Shown here piece by piece: positions 43,869-52,640 of a stretch of 64,000 nt of DNA. The notes under the pieces were generated by a model. The model searched no databases. It was given only the letters and a program-made list of their open reading frames with translations, and was not told the origin of the DNA. A program made the translations under genes and the position numbers. Source of the stretch: AEGEAN-183 sp964342745 (GTDB lineage Bacteria; Pseudomonadota; Gammaproteobacteria; Magnimaribacterales; Magnimaribacteraceae); the NCBI GenBank assembly GCA_964342745.1, contig CAYFFW010000004.1, forward strand, positions 5,704 through 69,703, given 5' to 3'. Numbering within the stretch: the first letter of the stretch is position 1; every line of letters begins with the position of its first letter.

Positions 43869-45467
43869 ATGAAACAAACTTTTAATAAAGTACTAGAGGT
43901 TAAAGACTTATCAGTAAGTTTTTCTAGTAAAGAATTCTCTTTCGAAGCTGTTAAATCAGTTAACTTCTCTATAGAAGAGGGAAAAACCTTAGCCTTAGTT
44001 GGTGAATCTGGATCAGGTAAATCAGTAACTGCTTTATCTATTCTAAAATTACTTCCTTACCAAATAGCATCTCACTCTACTAATACCTCTATAAGACTCA
44101 AGGGTAAAGAAGTCATGGATATGAATTCCAGTGAAATTAGATCTATGAGAGGGGGTTCAGTTTCCATGATTTTTCAAGAACCTATGACTTCCTTAAATCC
44201 TTATCAAAAAGTAGGTACACAAATTGAAGAGGTATTAATTGTGCACAAGAGCATGAAAAGAGGTGATGCAAGAAAGAAGGCTATAAATTTATTAGAAAAA
44301 GTTCATATTCCCGATCCAGAATTGAAAGTTGATTCTTATCCACACCAACTTTCAGGAGGACAAAGACAGAGAGTAATGATAGCAATGGCGCTATCCAATA
44401 ATCCTGATCTTCTTATAGCTGATGAACCAACTACAGCTTTAGACGTTACTGTTGAGAAATCATTATTGGAGCTACTTAAAGAACTTCAACTTCAAATGGG
44501 TATGTCTATATTGTTTATTACGCATGATCTAAATATAGTTAATAAATTTGCTGATGAAGTAGCTGTGATGAAAGATGGAGGTATTGTAGAGAGCGGATTA
44601 GTTAAGAAGGTATTTTCTTCTCCTCAAAATAGCTACACCAAGAAATTGTTAGATTCACTGCCATCACCTAAGACTGATTTAGTTGATAAAGGAAACTCTA
44701 TACTTACCTCTGAAGGATTAGTGGTTAAATATTTAACAAAAAAAACTTTTTTAAAGAAAGACACTTATTTTAAAGCTGTGAAGGACGTATCAATAAAAGT
44801 TCTTCAAGGAAGAACTACTGGTTTGGTCGGCGAATCAGGTTCAGGAAAATCCTCATTAGCAAGGGCATTGCTTGGGTTGGAGCAGTCGAAAGGCTTTATT
44901 GAGTTTAATGGAAATGATTTAGGTTCTTTAAATTCTAAAATGAAAAGATTTATAAAAAAAGATTTTCAAATAGTTTTTCAAGATCCTTTTGGTTCTCTTT
45001 CTCCTCGTCAAACTGTAGGAGAAATAATAGGAGAAGGGCTGAAAGTACATGAACCGCAATTAATTAAATCAGAAAGAGAAAAGAAGATTTACGAAGCTTT
45101 AGAAGAGGTAGAGCTTGATTCATCCTTTTTCATTCGTTTTCCTCATGAATTATCAGGGGGTCAAAGACAAAGAATTGCTATTGCTAGAGCAATAATTTTG
45201 AAGCCAAAATTGATTCTATTAGATGAACCAACTTCAGCACTTGACGTTTCTATTCAGATGCAAGTAATTGATTTACTGTCTCAATTACAAGAAAAACATA
45301 ATCTTTCTTATTTATGTATTAGTCATGATTTAAGAGTAATCAGAGCCTTATCTGATCTAGTTTATGTAATGAAAGATGGAGAGATATTAGAGGAGGGGAG
45401 GGCTGATCAGGTTTTCAATGAACCTAATAATGAATACACTAAAGCCTTAATTGAAGCTGCAATTTAA
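43869..45467 (+). CDS. Dual-ATPase peptide-type ABC transporter protein (YejF-like)
   Basis: Two complete ABC ATPase domains in one 532-residue chain, as in YejF and GsiA of peptide importers. First domain: Walker A GESGSGKS, LSGGQRQR, Walker B LLIADEP. Second: GESGSGKSSLA, LSGGQRQRIAIARA, LILLDEPTSALD. The C-terminal oligopeptide-transporter tail after each domain (SPQNSYTKKLLDSLPSP; EPNNEYTKALIEAAI) supports a peptide/nickel-type importer. No permease or binding-protein gene is adjacent, which is unusual; they must lie elsewhere if the system works. Confidence 0.9.
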   Translation: MKQTFNKVLEVKDLSVSFSSKEFSFEAVKSVNFSIEEGKTLALVGESGSGKSVTALSILKLLPYQIASHSTNTSIRLKGKEVMDMNSSEIRSMRGGSVSMIFQEPMTSLNPYQKVGTQIEEVLIVHKSMKRGDARKKAINLLEKVHIPDPELKVDSYPHQLSGGQRQRVMIAMALSNNPDLLIADEPTTALDVTVEKSLLELLKELQLQMGMSILFITHDLNIVNKFADEVAVMKDGGIVESGLVKKVFSSPQNSYTKKLLDSLPSPKTDLVDKGNSILTSEGLVVKYLTKKTFLKKDTYFKAVKDVSIKVLQGRTTGLVGESGSGKSSLARALLGLEQSKGFIEFNGNDLGSLNSKMKRFIKKDFQIVFQDPFGSLSPRQTVGEIIGEGLKVHEPQLIKSEREKKIYEALEEVELDSSFFIRFPHELSGGQRQRIAIARAIILKPKLILLDEPTSALDVSIQMQVIDLLSQLQEKHNLSYLCISHDLRVIRALSDLVYVMKDGEILEEGRADQVFNEPNNEYTKALIEAAI

Positions 45468-45470
45468 AAA

Positions 45471-47135
45471 GTGAGTAACAAAAATAGAAAATATTCTTCC
45501 AAGATAGTTGATGGTGTTGAACAGGCACCTTCAAGAGCAATGCTTCGTGCTGTTGGTTTTGAAGAAGAAGACTTCTCTAAGCCTCAAGTTGGAATTGCTT
45601 CAACCTGGAGTATGGTTACACCATGCAATATGCATATAAATGAACTGGCAAATATTGCTTCAGAGGGAGCTAATAGTTCAGGGGGTAAATCTGTTATTTT
45701 CAATACAATTAGTGTTTCAGATGGGATATCCATGGGAACAAAAGGCATGAGATATTCTCTAGTCTCCAGAGAAGTAATTGCAGATTCTATTGAAACTGTT
45801 GTAGCTGGACAGGGGTTTGATGGTTTATTGGCTATTGGAGGATGTGATAAAAATATGCCGGGCTGCCTCATGGCCATAGCTAGATTAAATAGACCTTCCA
45901 TATTTGTTTATGGTGGAAGCATTAAACCTGGTAAAGATCGTACTGATGTCATTTCAGTATTCGAAGCAGTCGGAGCTCACTCTGAAGGGAAAATTTCAGA
46001 TATTGAGCTTTTCGATGTGGAGTCTAAAGCCATTCCGGGACCAGGAGCTTGTGGGGGTATGTACACAGCCAACACAATGGCTTCAGCTATAGAAGCCTTA
46101 GGGTTAAGTTTACCTAATAGTTCAGCTAAAAATGCTGTTTCTTCTTCAAAAAAAGAGGACTGTTTAGAAGCCGGGAAAGCATTAATGCATCTAATAGACC
46201 AAGATTTAACACCTAGTAAAATTTTAAGTAAAAAGTCTTTTGAAAATGCTATTACAGTTGTTATAGCTTTAGGCGGTTCAACTAATGCAGTTCTGCATCT
46301 TTTAGCAATAGCTCATGAAGCCAGAATTGATCTTAAAATAGATGACTTTACGAGGATTGGGAAAAGAGTTCCTGTTTTGGCTGACTTAAAACCTAGTGGG
46401 AATTATTTAATGTCAGAATTAATTGAAATAGGTGGTGTTGCACCTTTAATGAAAATGCTCATGAACGAAGGTCTTCTTCATGGAAATGTTTTAACGGTTA
46501 CAGGTAAAACCTTAGAAGAAAATCTTTCTTGTATCAGAGACTTCAATGATGATCAGAGTATAGTTAAAACTTTTAAAGAACCTATAAAACAAGAAAGTCA
46601 TTTAAGAATTCTTTATGGAAATCTTGCTCCAGAAGGAGCTGTTGCTAAGATATCAGGCAAAGAGGGAAACCAGTTTTCTGGAAAAGCGAAGCCCTTCGAT
46701 TCAGAAGAAAAGGCGATGGAAGCAATCATGGGAGGTCAAATCAATTCAGGTGATGTCGTTGTTATTAGGTACGAAGGACCTAAAGGCGGTCCTGGAATGA
46801 GAGAAATGTTGAGTCCAACCTCAGCGATTATGGGTAAAGGTCTAGGAGATAAGGTAGCTTTTTTAACAGATGGAAGATTTTCTGGAGGAACCCACGGTTT
46901 TGTGGTGGGTCATATTTCACCTGAAGCCCACTTAGGAGGACCTTTAGCTTTAGTAGAAGATGGAGATCAGATATTAGTAGATGCAGAGTCAAATCAAATA
47001 AATCTTCTTGTAGAAGATTCTGTCCTTAAGGCAAGAAAAGAAAAGTGGAAGAAACCAAAAGAAGAAAGCGTTGGGGTTTTAGCTAAATATTCTCGGACAG
47101 TTGGTTCGGCTTCTTCTGGAGCTGTAACGACATAA
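45471..47135 (+). CDS. ilvD: Dihydroxy-acid dehydratase
   Basis: Iron-sulfur enzyme of branched-chain amino acid synthesis, acting after IlvC. Cluster cysteines are in GGCDKNMPGC and GPGACGGMYTANTM, and the C-terminal GRFSGGTHGFVVGHISPEA is diagnostic. At 554 residues it belongs to the shorter subfamily, not the 616-residue E. coli type. The start is GTG, three bases after the ABC gene. ilvB, ilvH and ilvC lie 12 kb away in the same orientation. Confidence 0.96.
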   Translation: MSNKNRKYSSKIVDGVEQAPSRAMLRAVGFEEEDFSKPQVGIASTWSMVTPCNMHINELANIASEGANSSGGKSVIFNTISVSDGISMGTKGMRYSLVSREVIADSIETVVAGQGFDGLLAIGGCDKNMPGCLMAIARLNRPSIFVYGGSIKPGKDRTDVISVFEAVGAHSEGKISDIELFDVESKAIPGPGACGGMYTANTMASAIEALGLSLPNSSAKNAVSSSKKEDCLEAGKALMHLIDQDLTPSKILSKKSFENAITVVIALGGSTNAVLHLLAIAHEARIDLKIDDFTRIGKRVPVLADLKPSGNYLMSELIEIGGVAPLMKMLMNEGLLHGNVLTVTGKTLEENLSCIRDFNDDQSIVKTFKEPIKQESHLRILYGNLAPEGAVAKISGKEGNQFSGKAKPFDSEEKAMEAIMGGQINSGDVVVIRYEGPKGGPGMREMLSPTSAIMGKGLGDKVAFLTDGRFSGGTHGFVVGHISPEAHLGGPLALVEDGDQILVDAESNQINLLVEDSVLKARKEKWKKPKEESVGVLAKYSRTVGSASSGAVTT

Positions 47136-47152
47136 CAGAGTTTAAAATATAC

Positions 47153-47180
47153 TTGAAAAAAAATTTTCACTCCCCATAAT
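47153..47180 (+). promoter_or_regulatory. Candidate sigma-70 promoter of trxA
   Basis: TTGAAA (47153-47158) and CATAAT (47175-47180) are separated by 16 bases. The predicted start near 47187 leaves a leader of about 70 bases that contains a small GTCT-TTTT-AGAC hairpin. A CGGAG ribosome site lies before the ATG. Confidence 0.5.
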
Positions 47181-47255
47181 AGAAAAAAATGCTTAATTCA
47201 GGTCTTTTTAGACACCCCCTTTTAAACTATTAGTTGATTATTCTACGGAGAAAAC

Positions 47256-47576
47256 ATGACAGTATTAACTATAACCGATGATAACTTTGAAGAAGAGGTA
47301 TCTTCTTCTGATACACCTGTTCTTGTAGATTATTGGGCAACTTGGTGTGGACCCTGCAAAATGGTCGGTCCGTTAGTAGAAGAAGTGGCTTCTGAGTATG
47401 CCGGGAGGTTAAAAGTTGGTAAATTAGATGTTGATAATAATCAAGCTTCAGCAGCTAAACAAAATGTCATGAGTATTCCAACTTTACTTATTTTTAAGGA
47501 CGGACAGGTGGTTGGTCAACAAGTAGGAGCTTTAAGTAAAACCCAATTGACGGATTTTATTGACTCTAATATCTAG
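47256..47576 (+). CDS. trxA: Thioredoxin
   Basis: Cytoplasmic dithiol reductant. Active site W-C31-G-P-C34 in DYWATWCGPCKM, plus the cis-proline segment MSIPTLLIFKDGQ. Length 106 is typical (109 in E. coli). GGAG precedes the ATG. It is followed by rho, the order also seen in E. coli. Confidence 0.97.
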   Translation: MTVLTITDDNFEEEVSSSDTPVLVDYWATWCGPCKMVGPLVEEVASEYAGRLKVGKLDVDNNQASAAKQNVMSIPTLLIFKDGQVVGQQVGALSKTQLTDFIDSNI

Positions 47577-47669
47577 ACCCTAAAAAACTAGACGTCTTTA
47601 TTTAAGGATGTTAGATTGTTAACTTGTATCAATTTCTGATGCACGTTAAATCCAAAAATTTTTTTTAAG

Positions 47670-48929
47670 ATGCAATTATCAGAATTAAAGACTTTACCCG
47701 TACAAGACCTTATTTCTCTTGGAGAGGGCTGTGGATTAGAGAATGCTGCAAGAATGAAAAGGCAAGATGTTATTTTCGGTATCTTAAAAAATAAAGCCAA
47801 ACAAGGAGAAGATATTGAAGGTAGTGGAGTGTTGGAAATTCTTCAAGATGGTTTTGGATTTCTTAGATCTCCAGATTCGAGCTATTTAGCAGGACCAGAT
47901 GATATTTATGTTTCTCCAAGTCAGATAAGAAGATTTGGATTAAGAACAGGAGATACCATACAAGGTAAGATTAGACCTCCTAAAGAAGGAGAAAGGTATT
48001 TTGCTATTTTAAAAATAGAGAATGTAAATTTCGAGAAACCAGATAAAACAAGAAATAAGGTTGCTTTTGAAAACCTTACTCCTTTATTTCCTGACCAAAG
48101 AATGACATTTGAAAGTGGATCAGGAAGTACCGAAGATCTCTCAGCTAGAGTTATTGATTTAACCGCTCCAACGGGTAAGGGACAAAGGTCTTTAATAGTT
48201 TCCCCACCAAAAGCAGGGAAAACTTTATTGCTTCAGAGTATTGCTCATTCAATAGAAAAGAATAACCCTGAATGTAAAATAATGGTTCTACTTGTAGATG
48301 AGCGACCTGAGGAAGTGACAGAAATGGTACGTTCAGTTAAGGGCGAAGTTATAGCAAGCACTTTCGATGAACCACCGTCTAGACATGTTCAGGTTGCTGA
48401 CATGGTGATAAATAAAGCTAGAAGATTAGTAGAGCATAAAGAGGATGTAGTCATTCTTTTAGATTCGATTACTAGATTAGCCAGAGCCTACAATTCTACG
48501 CAAGCTGCTTCCGGTAAGATTCTTACAGGTGGAGTTGATGCTAATGCCCTTCAAAAACCTAAAAGATTTTTTGGTGCTGCTAGGAATATTGAAGGTGGAG
48601 GAAGCTTAACCATCATAGCCACAGCTCTAATAGATACCGGATCTAGAATGGATGAAGTTATATTCGAAGAGTTTAAAGGCACAGGAAATTCAGAAATTAA
48701 TTTGGATAGAAAAATTGCAGAGAAAAGGGTTTTTCCAGCTATCAACATACGTAAAACAGGAACCAGAAGAGAAGACCTTTTAACTTCTGATGCTGAATTG
48801 CGTCACATAACTATTTTAAGAAAATTACTCAATGAGATGGAAGATACGGCAGCTATGGAGTGGGTCTTAGATAAACTCAAAGATTTTAAGACTAATGCCG
48901 AGTTTTTTGAATCCATGAAAAGAAAATAA
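47670..48929 (+). CDS. rho: Transcription termination factor Rho
   Basis: Hexameric RNA-dependent helicase ending transcription. N-terminal helix bundle, RNA-binding cold-shock domain (GSGVLEILQDGFGFLRS), Walker A PPKAGKTLLLQ, Walker B VVILLDSITRLARAYN, and the Q/R loops. It has 419 residues, the same as E. coli. With no room for intrinsic terminators at convergent junctions in this window, Rho may carry much of the termination here. Its stop is 3 bases from a convergent gene. Confidence 0.98.
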   Translation: MQLSELKTLPVQDLISLGEGCGLENAARMKRQDVIFGILKNKAKQGEDIEGSGVLEILQDGFGFLRSPDSSYLAGPDDIYVSPSQIRRFGLRTGDTIQGKIRPPKEGERYFAILKIENVNFEKPDKTRNKVAFENLTPLFPDQRMTFESGSGSTEDLSARVIDLTAPTGKGQRSLIVSPPKAGKTLLLQSIAHSIEKNNPECKIMVLLVDERPEEVTEMVRSVKGEVIASTFDEPPSRHVQVADMVINKARRLVEHKEDVVILLDSITRLARAYNSTQAASGKILTGGVDANALQKPKRFFGAARNIEGGGSLTIIATALIDTGSRMDEVIFEEFKGTGNSEINLDRKIAEKRVFPAINIRKTGTRREDLLTSDAELRHITILRKLLNEMEDTAAMEWVLDKLKDFKTNAEFFESMKRK

Positions 48930-48932
48930 AAA

Positions 48933-49193
48933 TCATTTCTTAACAGCCATCTCTTTCTTTTTAGACTCTTTCTTTTTAGATTTAAATAAAAGGATTCCTT
49001 TTTCTATAAAAGTTAAACCAAGAAAAGTTAAGATAATTGCTGAAGTTAAGCCACTTAAAATTATCTGTGAAGTCACAATGATTTCTTTTCCAAATATTTC
49101 ACTACTTTTTGGTTCAAACATAAAATCTTGCCCTGAAAAAATTAATGCGACAAGAATTGAAGATATTATTGTTATTAAATAAACTCTAGACAT
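48933..49193 (-). CDS. Small two-helix membrane protein, unknown function
   Basis: About 86 residues: helix one VYLITIISSILVALIF, a short loop, helix two IILSGLTSAIILTFLGLTFI, and a lysine-rich tail (KSKKKESKKKEMAVKK) probably cytoplasmic. I start it at the ATG at 49193, whose first base is the last base of the rsmD stop (TAATG), implying coupled translation; an upstream in-frame ATG at 49214 lies inside rsmD. I do not recognise the family. Confidence 0.68.
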   Translation of the reverse strand: MSRVYLITIISSILVALIFSGQDFMFEPKSSEIFGKEIIVTSQIILSGLTSAIILTFLGLTFIEKGILLFKSKKKESKKKEMAVKK

Positions 49194-49762
49194 TATTTCT
49201 TTTGAAGAAGACAAAATCTTGATTGACCTGCTACCTTAGATTTAATCATATCCCAGCCAGAAAGTATGTCTTCTGGTTCCTTTTCCTTTTCAATTTCACA
49301 ACATACAATTGTTTTGCTTGTAATTAAATTCTTCTGATTAATTAAATCAAGAGATTTCTTAAGTAAATTTAATCTAAAGGGAGGGTCAACAAAGATTATA
49401 TCTAGAGGTTCAATGATCTTTTTTTCAAAAGGAAATTTCATTGAGTCAACTGTTAAAATCTCAGTTTTGTGGTTTATTTTTAATTTAATAATAGTTTTAT
49501 AAAGTTCTTCACACATTTTTCTATTCTTCTCAGCAAAAAATACAAAATCTGCCCCTCTTGAAATTGCTTCTATACCCAGGCTTCCTGTTCCTGCAAACAT
49601 ATCCAAACATTTTGATCCCTTAATGTCCTTAACTAGCCAACTAAATATGGTTTCTTTAGTTCTGTTAGTAGTAGGTCTTATGTAGCGAGAAGCTTTAAAG
49701 GGAATTTTTAAACCTTTAAATTTCCCTGCAACTATTCTTACATTAGAAGATCTTCTTTTCAT
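49193..49762 (-). CDS. rsmD: 16S rRNA m2G966 methyltransferase
   Basis: Methylates guanine 966 of 16S rRNA. Opening VRIVAGKFKGLKIPF, SAM site LDMFAGTGSLGIEAISRGA, and the amino-methyltransferase motif VDPPF are all present. Length 189 is typical (198 in E. coli). It is divergent from the flavin reductase and coupled to the small membrane protein downstream. Confidence 0.95.
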   Translation of the reverse strand: MKRRSSNVRIVAGKFKGLKIPFKASRYIRPTTNRTKETIFSWLVKDIKGSKCLDMFAGTGSLGIEAISRGADFVFFAEKNRKMCEELYKTIIKLKINHKTEILTVDSMKFPFEKKIIEPLDIIFVDPPFRLNLLKKSLDLINQKNLITSKTIVCCEIEKEKEPEDILSGWDMIKSKVAGQSRFCLLQKK

Positions 49763-49831
49763 CTAGAAATAATATCAGCTAATTTAAATTAAAGTAGATT
49801 TAGCTCTTTAGACATGATAATTTGCGGCGTT

Positions 49832-50308
49832 ATGGATCCTGATCCCCTTAAAAAAGAGTATCTCCAGGCCATGCGAGGGATAACCTCAACAGTTACAGTC
49901 ATCTCTGCAGCAAATGGATTAAAAAAACACGCTATGACAGCAACTTCTGTTACATCTTTATCTCTTAACCCGCCTTCTATTTTGGTTTGTATAAACCGTG
50001 AGGCTCTAATTCATAAAGTGATAGTTAAAGATTTATTCTTTTGTATTAATATCCTAGGTTCTGGTCAAGAAGATTTAGCTGACATTTGCAGCGCAAAAGA
50101 TAAGGAAGAGTTAAGGTTCCAGGATAGAAACTGGTCTGAGGATGATAGTGTTCCATACAATAAAGCTTGCAAATCTAATTTGTTTTGCAGATGCATTGAC
50201 TCTTTTGACTATAAAACACATACAATTTTTATTGGCGAGATTACCAAGGTTATTCGTAATAATGAAGGTGATCCTCTGTTGTATAAAGATGGAAACTACT
50301 TAGGATAG
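49832..50308 (+). CDS. Flavin reductase-like protein (HpaC/DIM6 family)
   Basis: NAD(P)H:flavin oxidoreductase domain protein, about 158 residues. The segment GITSTVTVISAANGLKKHAMTATS with SLSLNPPSILVCINR is the FMN-binding core, and the C-terminal GDPLLYKDGNYLG is the family ending. Such proteins supply reduced flavin to two-component monooxygenases or act alone. I prefer the ATG at 49832 (MDPDPLKKEYL), which matches family N-termini; an ATG at 49814 adds six residues. Its stop is 5 bases before the first barrel paralog, suggesting one operon, but no monooxygenase is adjacent. Confidence 0.85.
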   Translation: MDPDPLKKEYLQAMRGITSTVTVISAANGLKKHAMTATSVTSLSLNPPSILVCINREALIHKVIVKDLFFCINILGSGQEDLADICSAKDKEELRFQDRNWSEDDSVPYNKACKSNLFCRCIDSFDYKTHTIFIGEITKVIRNNEGDPLLYKDGNYLG

Positions 50309-50313
50309 TAAAA

Positions 50314-52629
50314 ATGAAAAATAAAAACGCATGGAAGCTGAACTATAAATCAAGTCTTTTTCTTTATTTTCTATTCTTTTCTACAATCATTACTTCCGAA
50401 ATTCTTTTAGATGGAAAGTTAAATGAAGAAGAGTGGAAAGAAGCTAGGACAATAGATACGTTCTATGAAGTTTTTCCTTTTTCACTTAATGATGTGTCAG
50501 GTAATTCAAAAATACTTATACAAGAAGATAAAAAAGGAATCTATTTTGGTTTTATCAATATACAGCCAAGAGAAACTATTCGATCTAATCAGCATCAAAG
50601 GGATCAAGGAGCTCGACCTCCAATTGGAGACCAAGTTGGAGTTACCATAGATTTTGATAATGATGGAAAAACAGCATACAGATTCTCTGTAAATGCAGGA
50701 AATTCTATCAATGACGGTACAGTCATAAATGAAAATGAACAAAATTTAGACTGGGATGGGGACTGGTTATCAGCTACTAGCATCTCTGAAGAAGGCTGGT
50801 ATGCAGAGATCTTTATCCCTTGGACTATTACTTCTATGAAGTCTCAGGAAGGTAAAAAGAGAAGTGTCGGTTTATGTTTTTACAGAATGTTAATAGCTGA
50901 TTATAAAGTGCAGGCTACTTGTAAAGGGAGTCCTTATGTAAATAAATTCCTTTCAGTATTTGATGAAATAGATTTTCAGCAATATGAAGTCTCCCAAATA
51001 GATTTTTTCCCTTACATTACTTTTTCTGATGATTCAGTTATTGAGGAAAATGATACAAAATTTGGTGCTGAAGTTTTTTGGAAAATAGATTCAAGTAAAC
51101 AACTAAATGTAACTTTCAACCCTGATTTTGGTCAGGTAGAAAGTGATGAGTTAGTTGTAAATTTCTCTGCTTCTGAAACTTATTACTCTGATAAACGTCC
51201 ATTTTTTGCTGAAAATCAATCTATGTTTGAAGTTCAGGGATACGAAATGTTCTATGTAATCAACACCAGACGAATAGGAGCAGCACCTGATTACAATTGC
51301 TCTGAACTTCCTTCACTACAAGCTTCTTTGTGTAATTCTAATAAGAGAGGTATTTCTGATATAGATATGGCTGTCAGATACATTCATCAAGGAGAGAATC
51401 TAGATTTCGGTTTTTTAGGAGCTTCTGAAAAAGATGAAGAATATAGTCAAGGAAGAGATTTTTACGCCACCAAATTAAGAAAAACTAGTAAAGATCTTTC
51501 TATTGGATATCTGGGCACTTATGTTGAAAGGCCTATCTTGGATAGAAATGCAACTGTTCATGCAGCAAATTTTGAATACTGGACCTCTGAAGATTTAGTG
51601 GTCAGCGGTGTTCTCATGAATTCTAAAGTAAATGAAGAAGATGGATATGGATTCCGAGTTGGCTACGGTTATACACCTTCTAAAACTTTCTCTGGAGGAA
51701 TAGGTCTCTGGTATTTTGATGACAAGATAGATTTAAGTGATATGGGTTATTTATGGAGAAATGATCAAGCCTTTTTCTCTGGAAGGTTCGAATGGAAAAA
51801 ATATGAGTTTCTAAAAACTTCAATAACTAGAGAAAGAAGATATCAGTTGGACTTCACATATGAGACTGACAGCAATGGAAATAAAGAGACTCCTCCAGTA
51901 TCTTTAACACTTACAAATGGTTTTAAAAATTCATCTCAAGCAACATTAAAGACTTTTTACAGGTTAAGTGGACGTGACACTTTAATAACGAGGAAATATG
52001 AAGAAGCTCCTTTTGTAAAAATGCCTGCTGGCTATGGTTTCGAGTTTGAGTATATGGGGCCTTCTAGAGACTTCTATCAGTACATGATCAATTATCAAAG
52101 AAGAAAAGGAGAGGAATATTTACCAGCACTAGGCTGGAATACTGTTTATGATTTCTTTCTACAAGTTTCTCCTTCTGATTTTTTCTCAATGTCTATTTTT
52201 TATCAAGAACATGAAGAGAAAGATTGGTTGAATTGGATTCAAGATAACCTATTGGCTACCTATGATATGAAACAAAGAGTAACAGTAGCCGGCTTAAATT
52301 GGTTTAAAGGCGATAGGCATGAATTGAGAGTTAAAGCTCAAATGGTTGCCTTTACAGCTAGAGAGCCATTACCTTTTTTAGCTGATCTTAATGGAAATTT
52401 AAACATTTCACCTAAGATTGCAGTTCCTTCAATAACTTTAAGTGATTTAGCTTTTCAAATTAGATACAGGTACGAATTACAACCATTGTCATATCTATAC
52501 GTTGTCTACACCAAAGGAGGAAGGATATTTGGCAACGATGAAGAAGATAATTTAAGGAAACTATATAGGCGTCCTTGGGAAGACCCTCAATCAGATACTT
52601 TTACTGTAAAATTAAGATACAGATTCTAA
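50314..52629 (+). CDS. DUF5916 / CBM9-like outer-membrane barrel protein, copy 1
   Basis: Large exported protein of 771 residues. A signal peptide is followed by a CBM9/DOMON-like beta-sandwich (about residues 30-215, opening LLDGKLNEEEWKEA and containing GVTIDFDNDGKTAY and FIPW), then a long DUF5916 strand-rich region starting IDFFPYIT and ending RYRF with the terminal Phe typical of outer-membrane barrels. A C329-x10-C340 pair may form a disulfide loop. There is no TonB plug. The next gene is a full-length paralog. Function unknown; a glycan- or lipid-related porin or receptor is a guess. Confidence 0.82.
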   Translation: MKNKNAWKLNYKSSLFLYFLFFSTIITSEILLDGKLNEEEWKEARTIDTFYEVFPFSLNDVSGNSKILIQEDKKGIYFGFINIQPRETIRSNQHQRDQGARPPIGDQVGVTIDFDNDGKTAYRFSVNAGNSINDGTVINENEQNLDWDGDWLSATSISEEGWYAEIFIPWTITSMKSQEGKKRSVGLCFYRMLIADYKVQATCKGSPYVNKFLSVFDEIDFQQYEVSQIDFFPYITFSDDSVIEENDTKFGAEVFWKIDSSKQLNVTFNPDFGQVESDELVVNFSASETYYSDKRPFFAENQSMFEVQGYEMFYVINTRRIGAAPDYNCSELPSLQASLCNSNKRGISDIDMAVRYIHQGENLDFGFLGASEKDEEYSQGRDFYATKLRKTSKDLSIGYLGTYVERPILDRNATVHAANFEYWTSEDLVVSGVLMNSKVNEEDGYGFRVGYGYTPSKTFSGGIGLWYFDDKIDLSDMGYLWRNDQAFFSGRFEWKKYEFLKTSITRERRYQLDFTYETDSNGNKETPPVSLTLTNGFKNSSQATLKTFYRLSGRDTLITRKYEEAPFVKMPAGYGFEFEYMGPSRDFYQYMINYQRRKGEEYLPALGWNTVYDFFLQVSPSDFFSMSIFYQEHEEKDWLNWIQDNLLATYDMKQRVTVAGLNWFKGDRHELRVKAQMVAFTAREPLPFLADLNGNLNISPKIAVPSITLSDLAFQIRYRYELQPLSYLYVVYTKGGRIFGNDEEDNLRKLYRRPWEDPQSDTFTVKLRYRF

Positions 52630-52640
52630 TAGAGGAATAA

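Noticed and set aside
45584..45901. Reverse-strand frame of 105 codons inside ilvD
   Set aside because: Lies wholly within a well-conserved gene and has a composition typical of antisense shadows.
47572..47597. TCTAG/CTAGA and AGACGTCT repeats between trxA and rho as a terminator
   Set aside because: Stems of only 4-5 bases with a long loop and no clean T-run; too weak to call.
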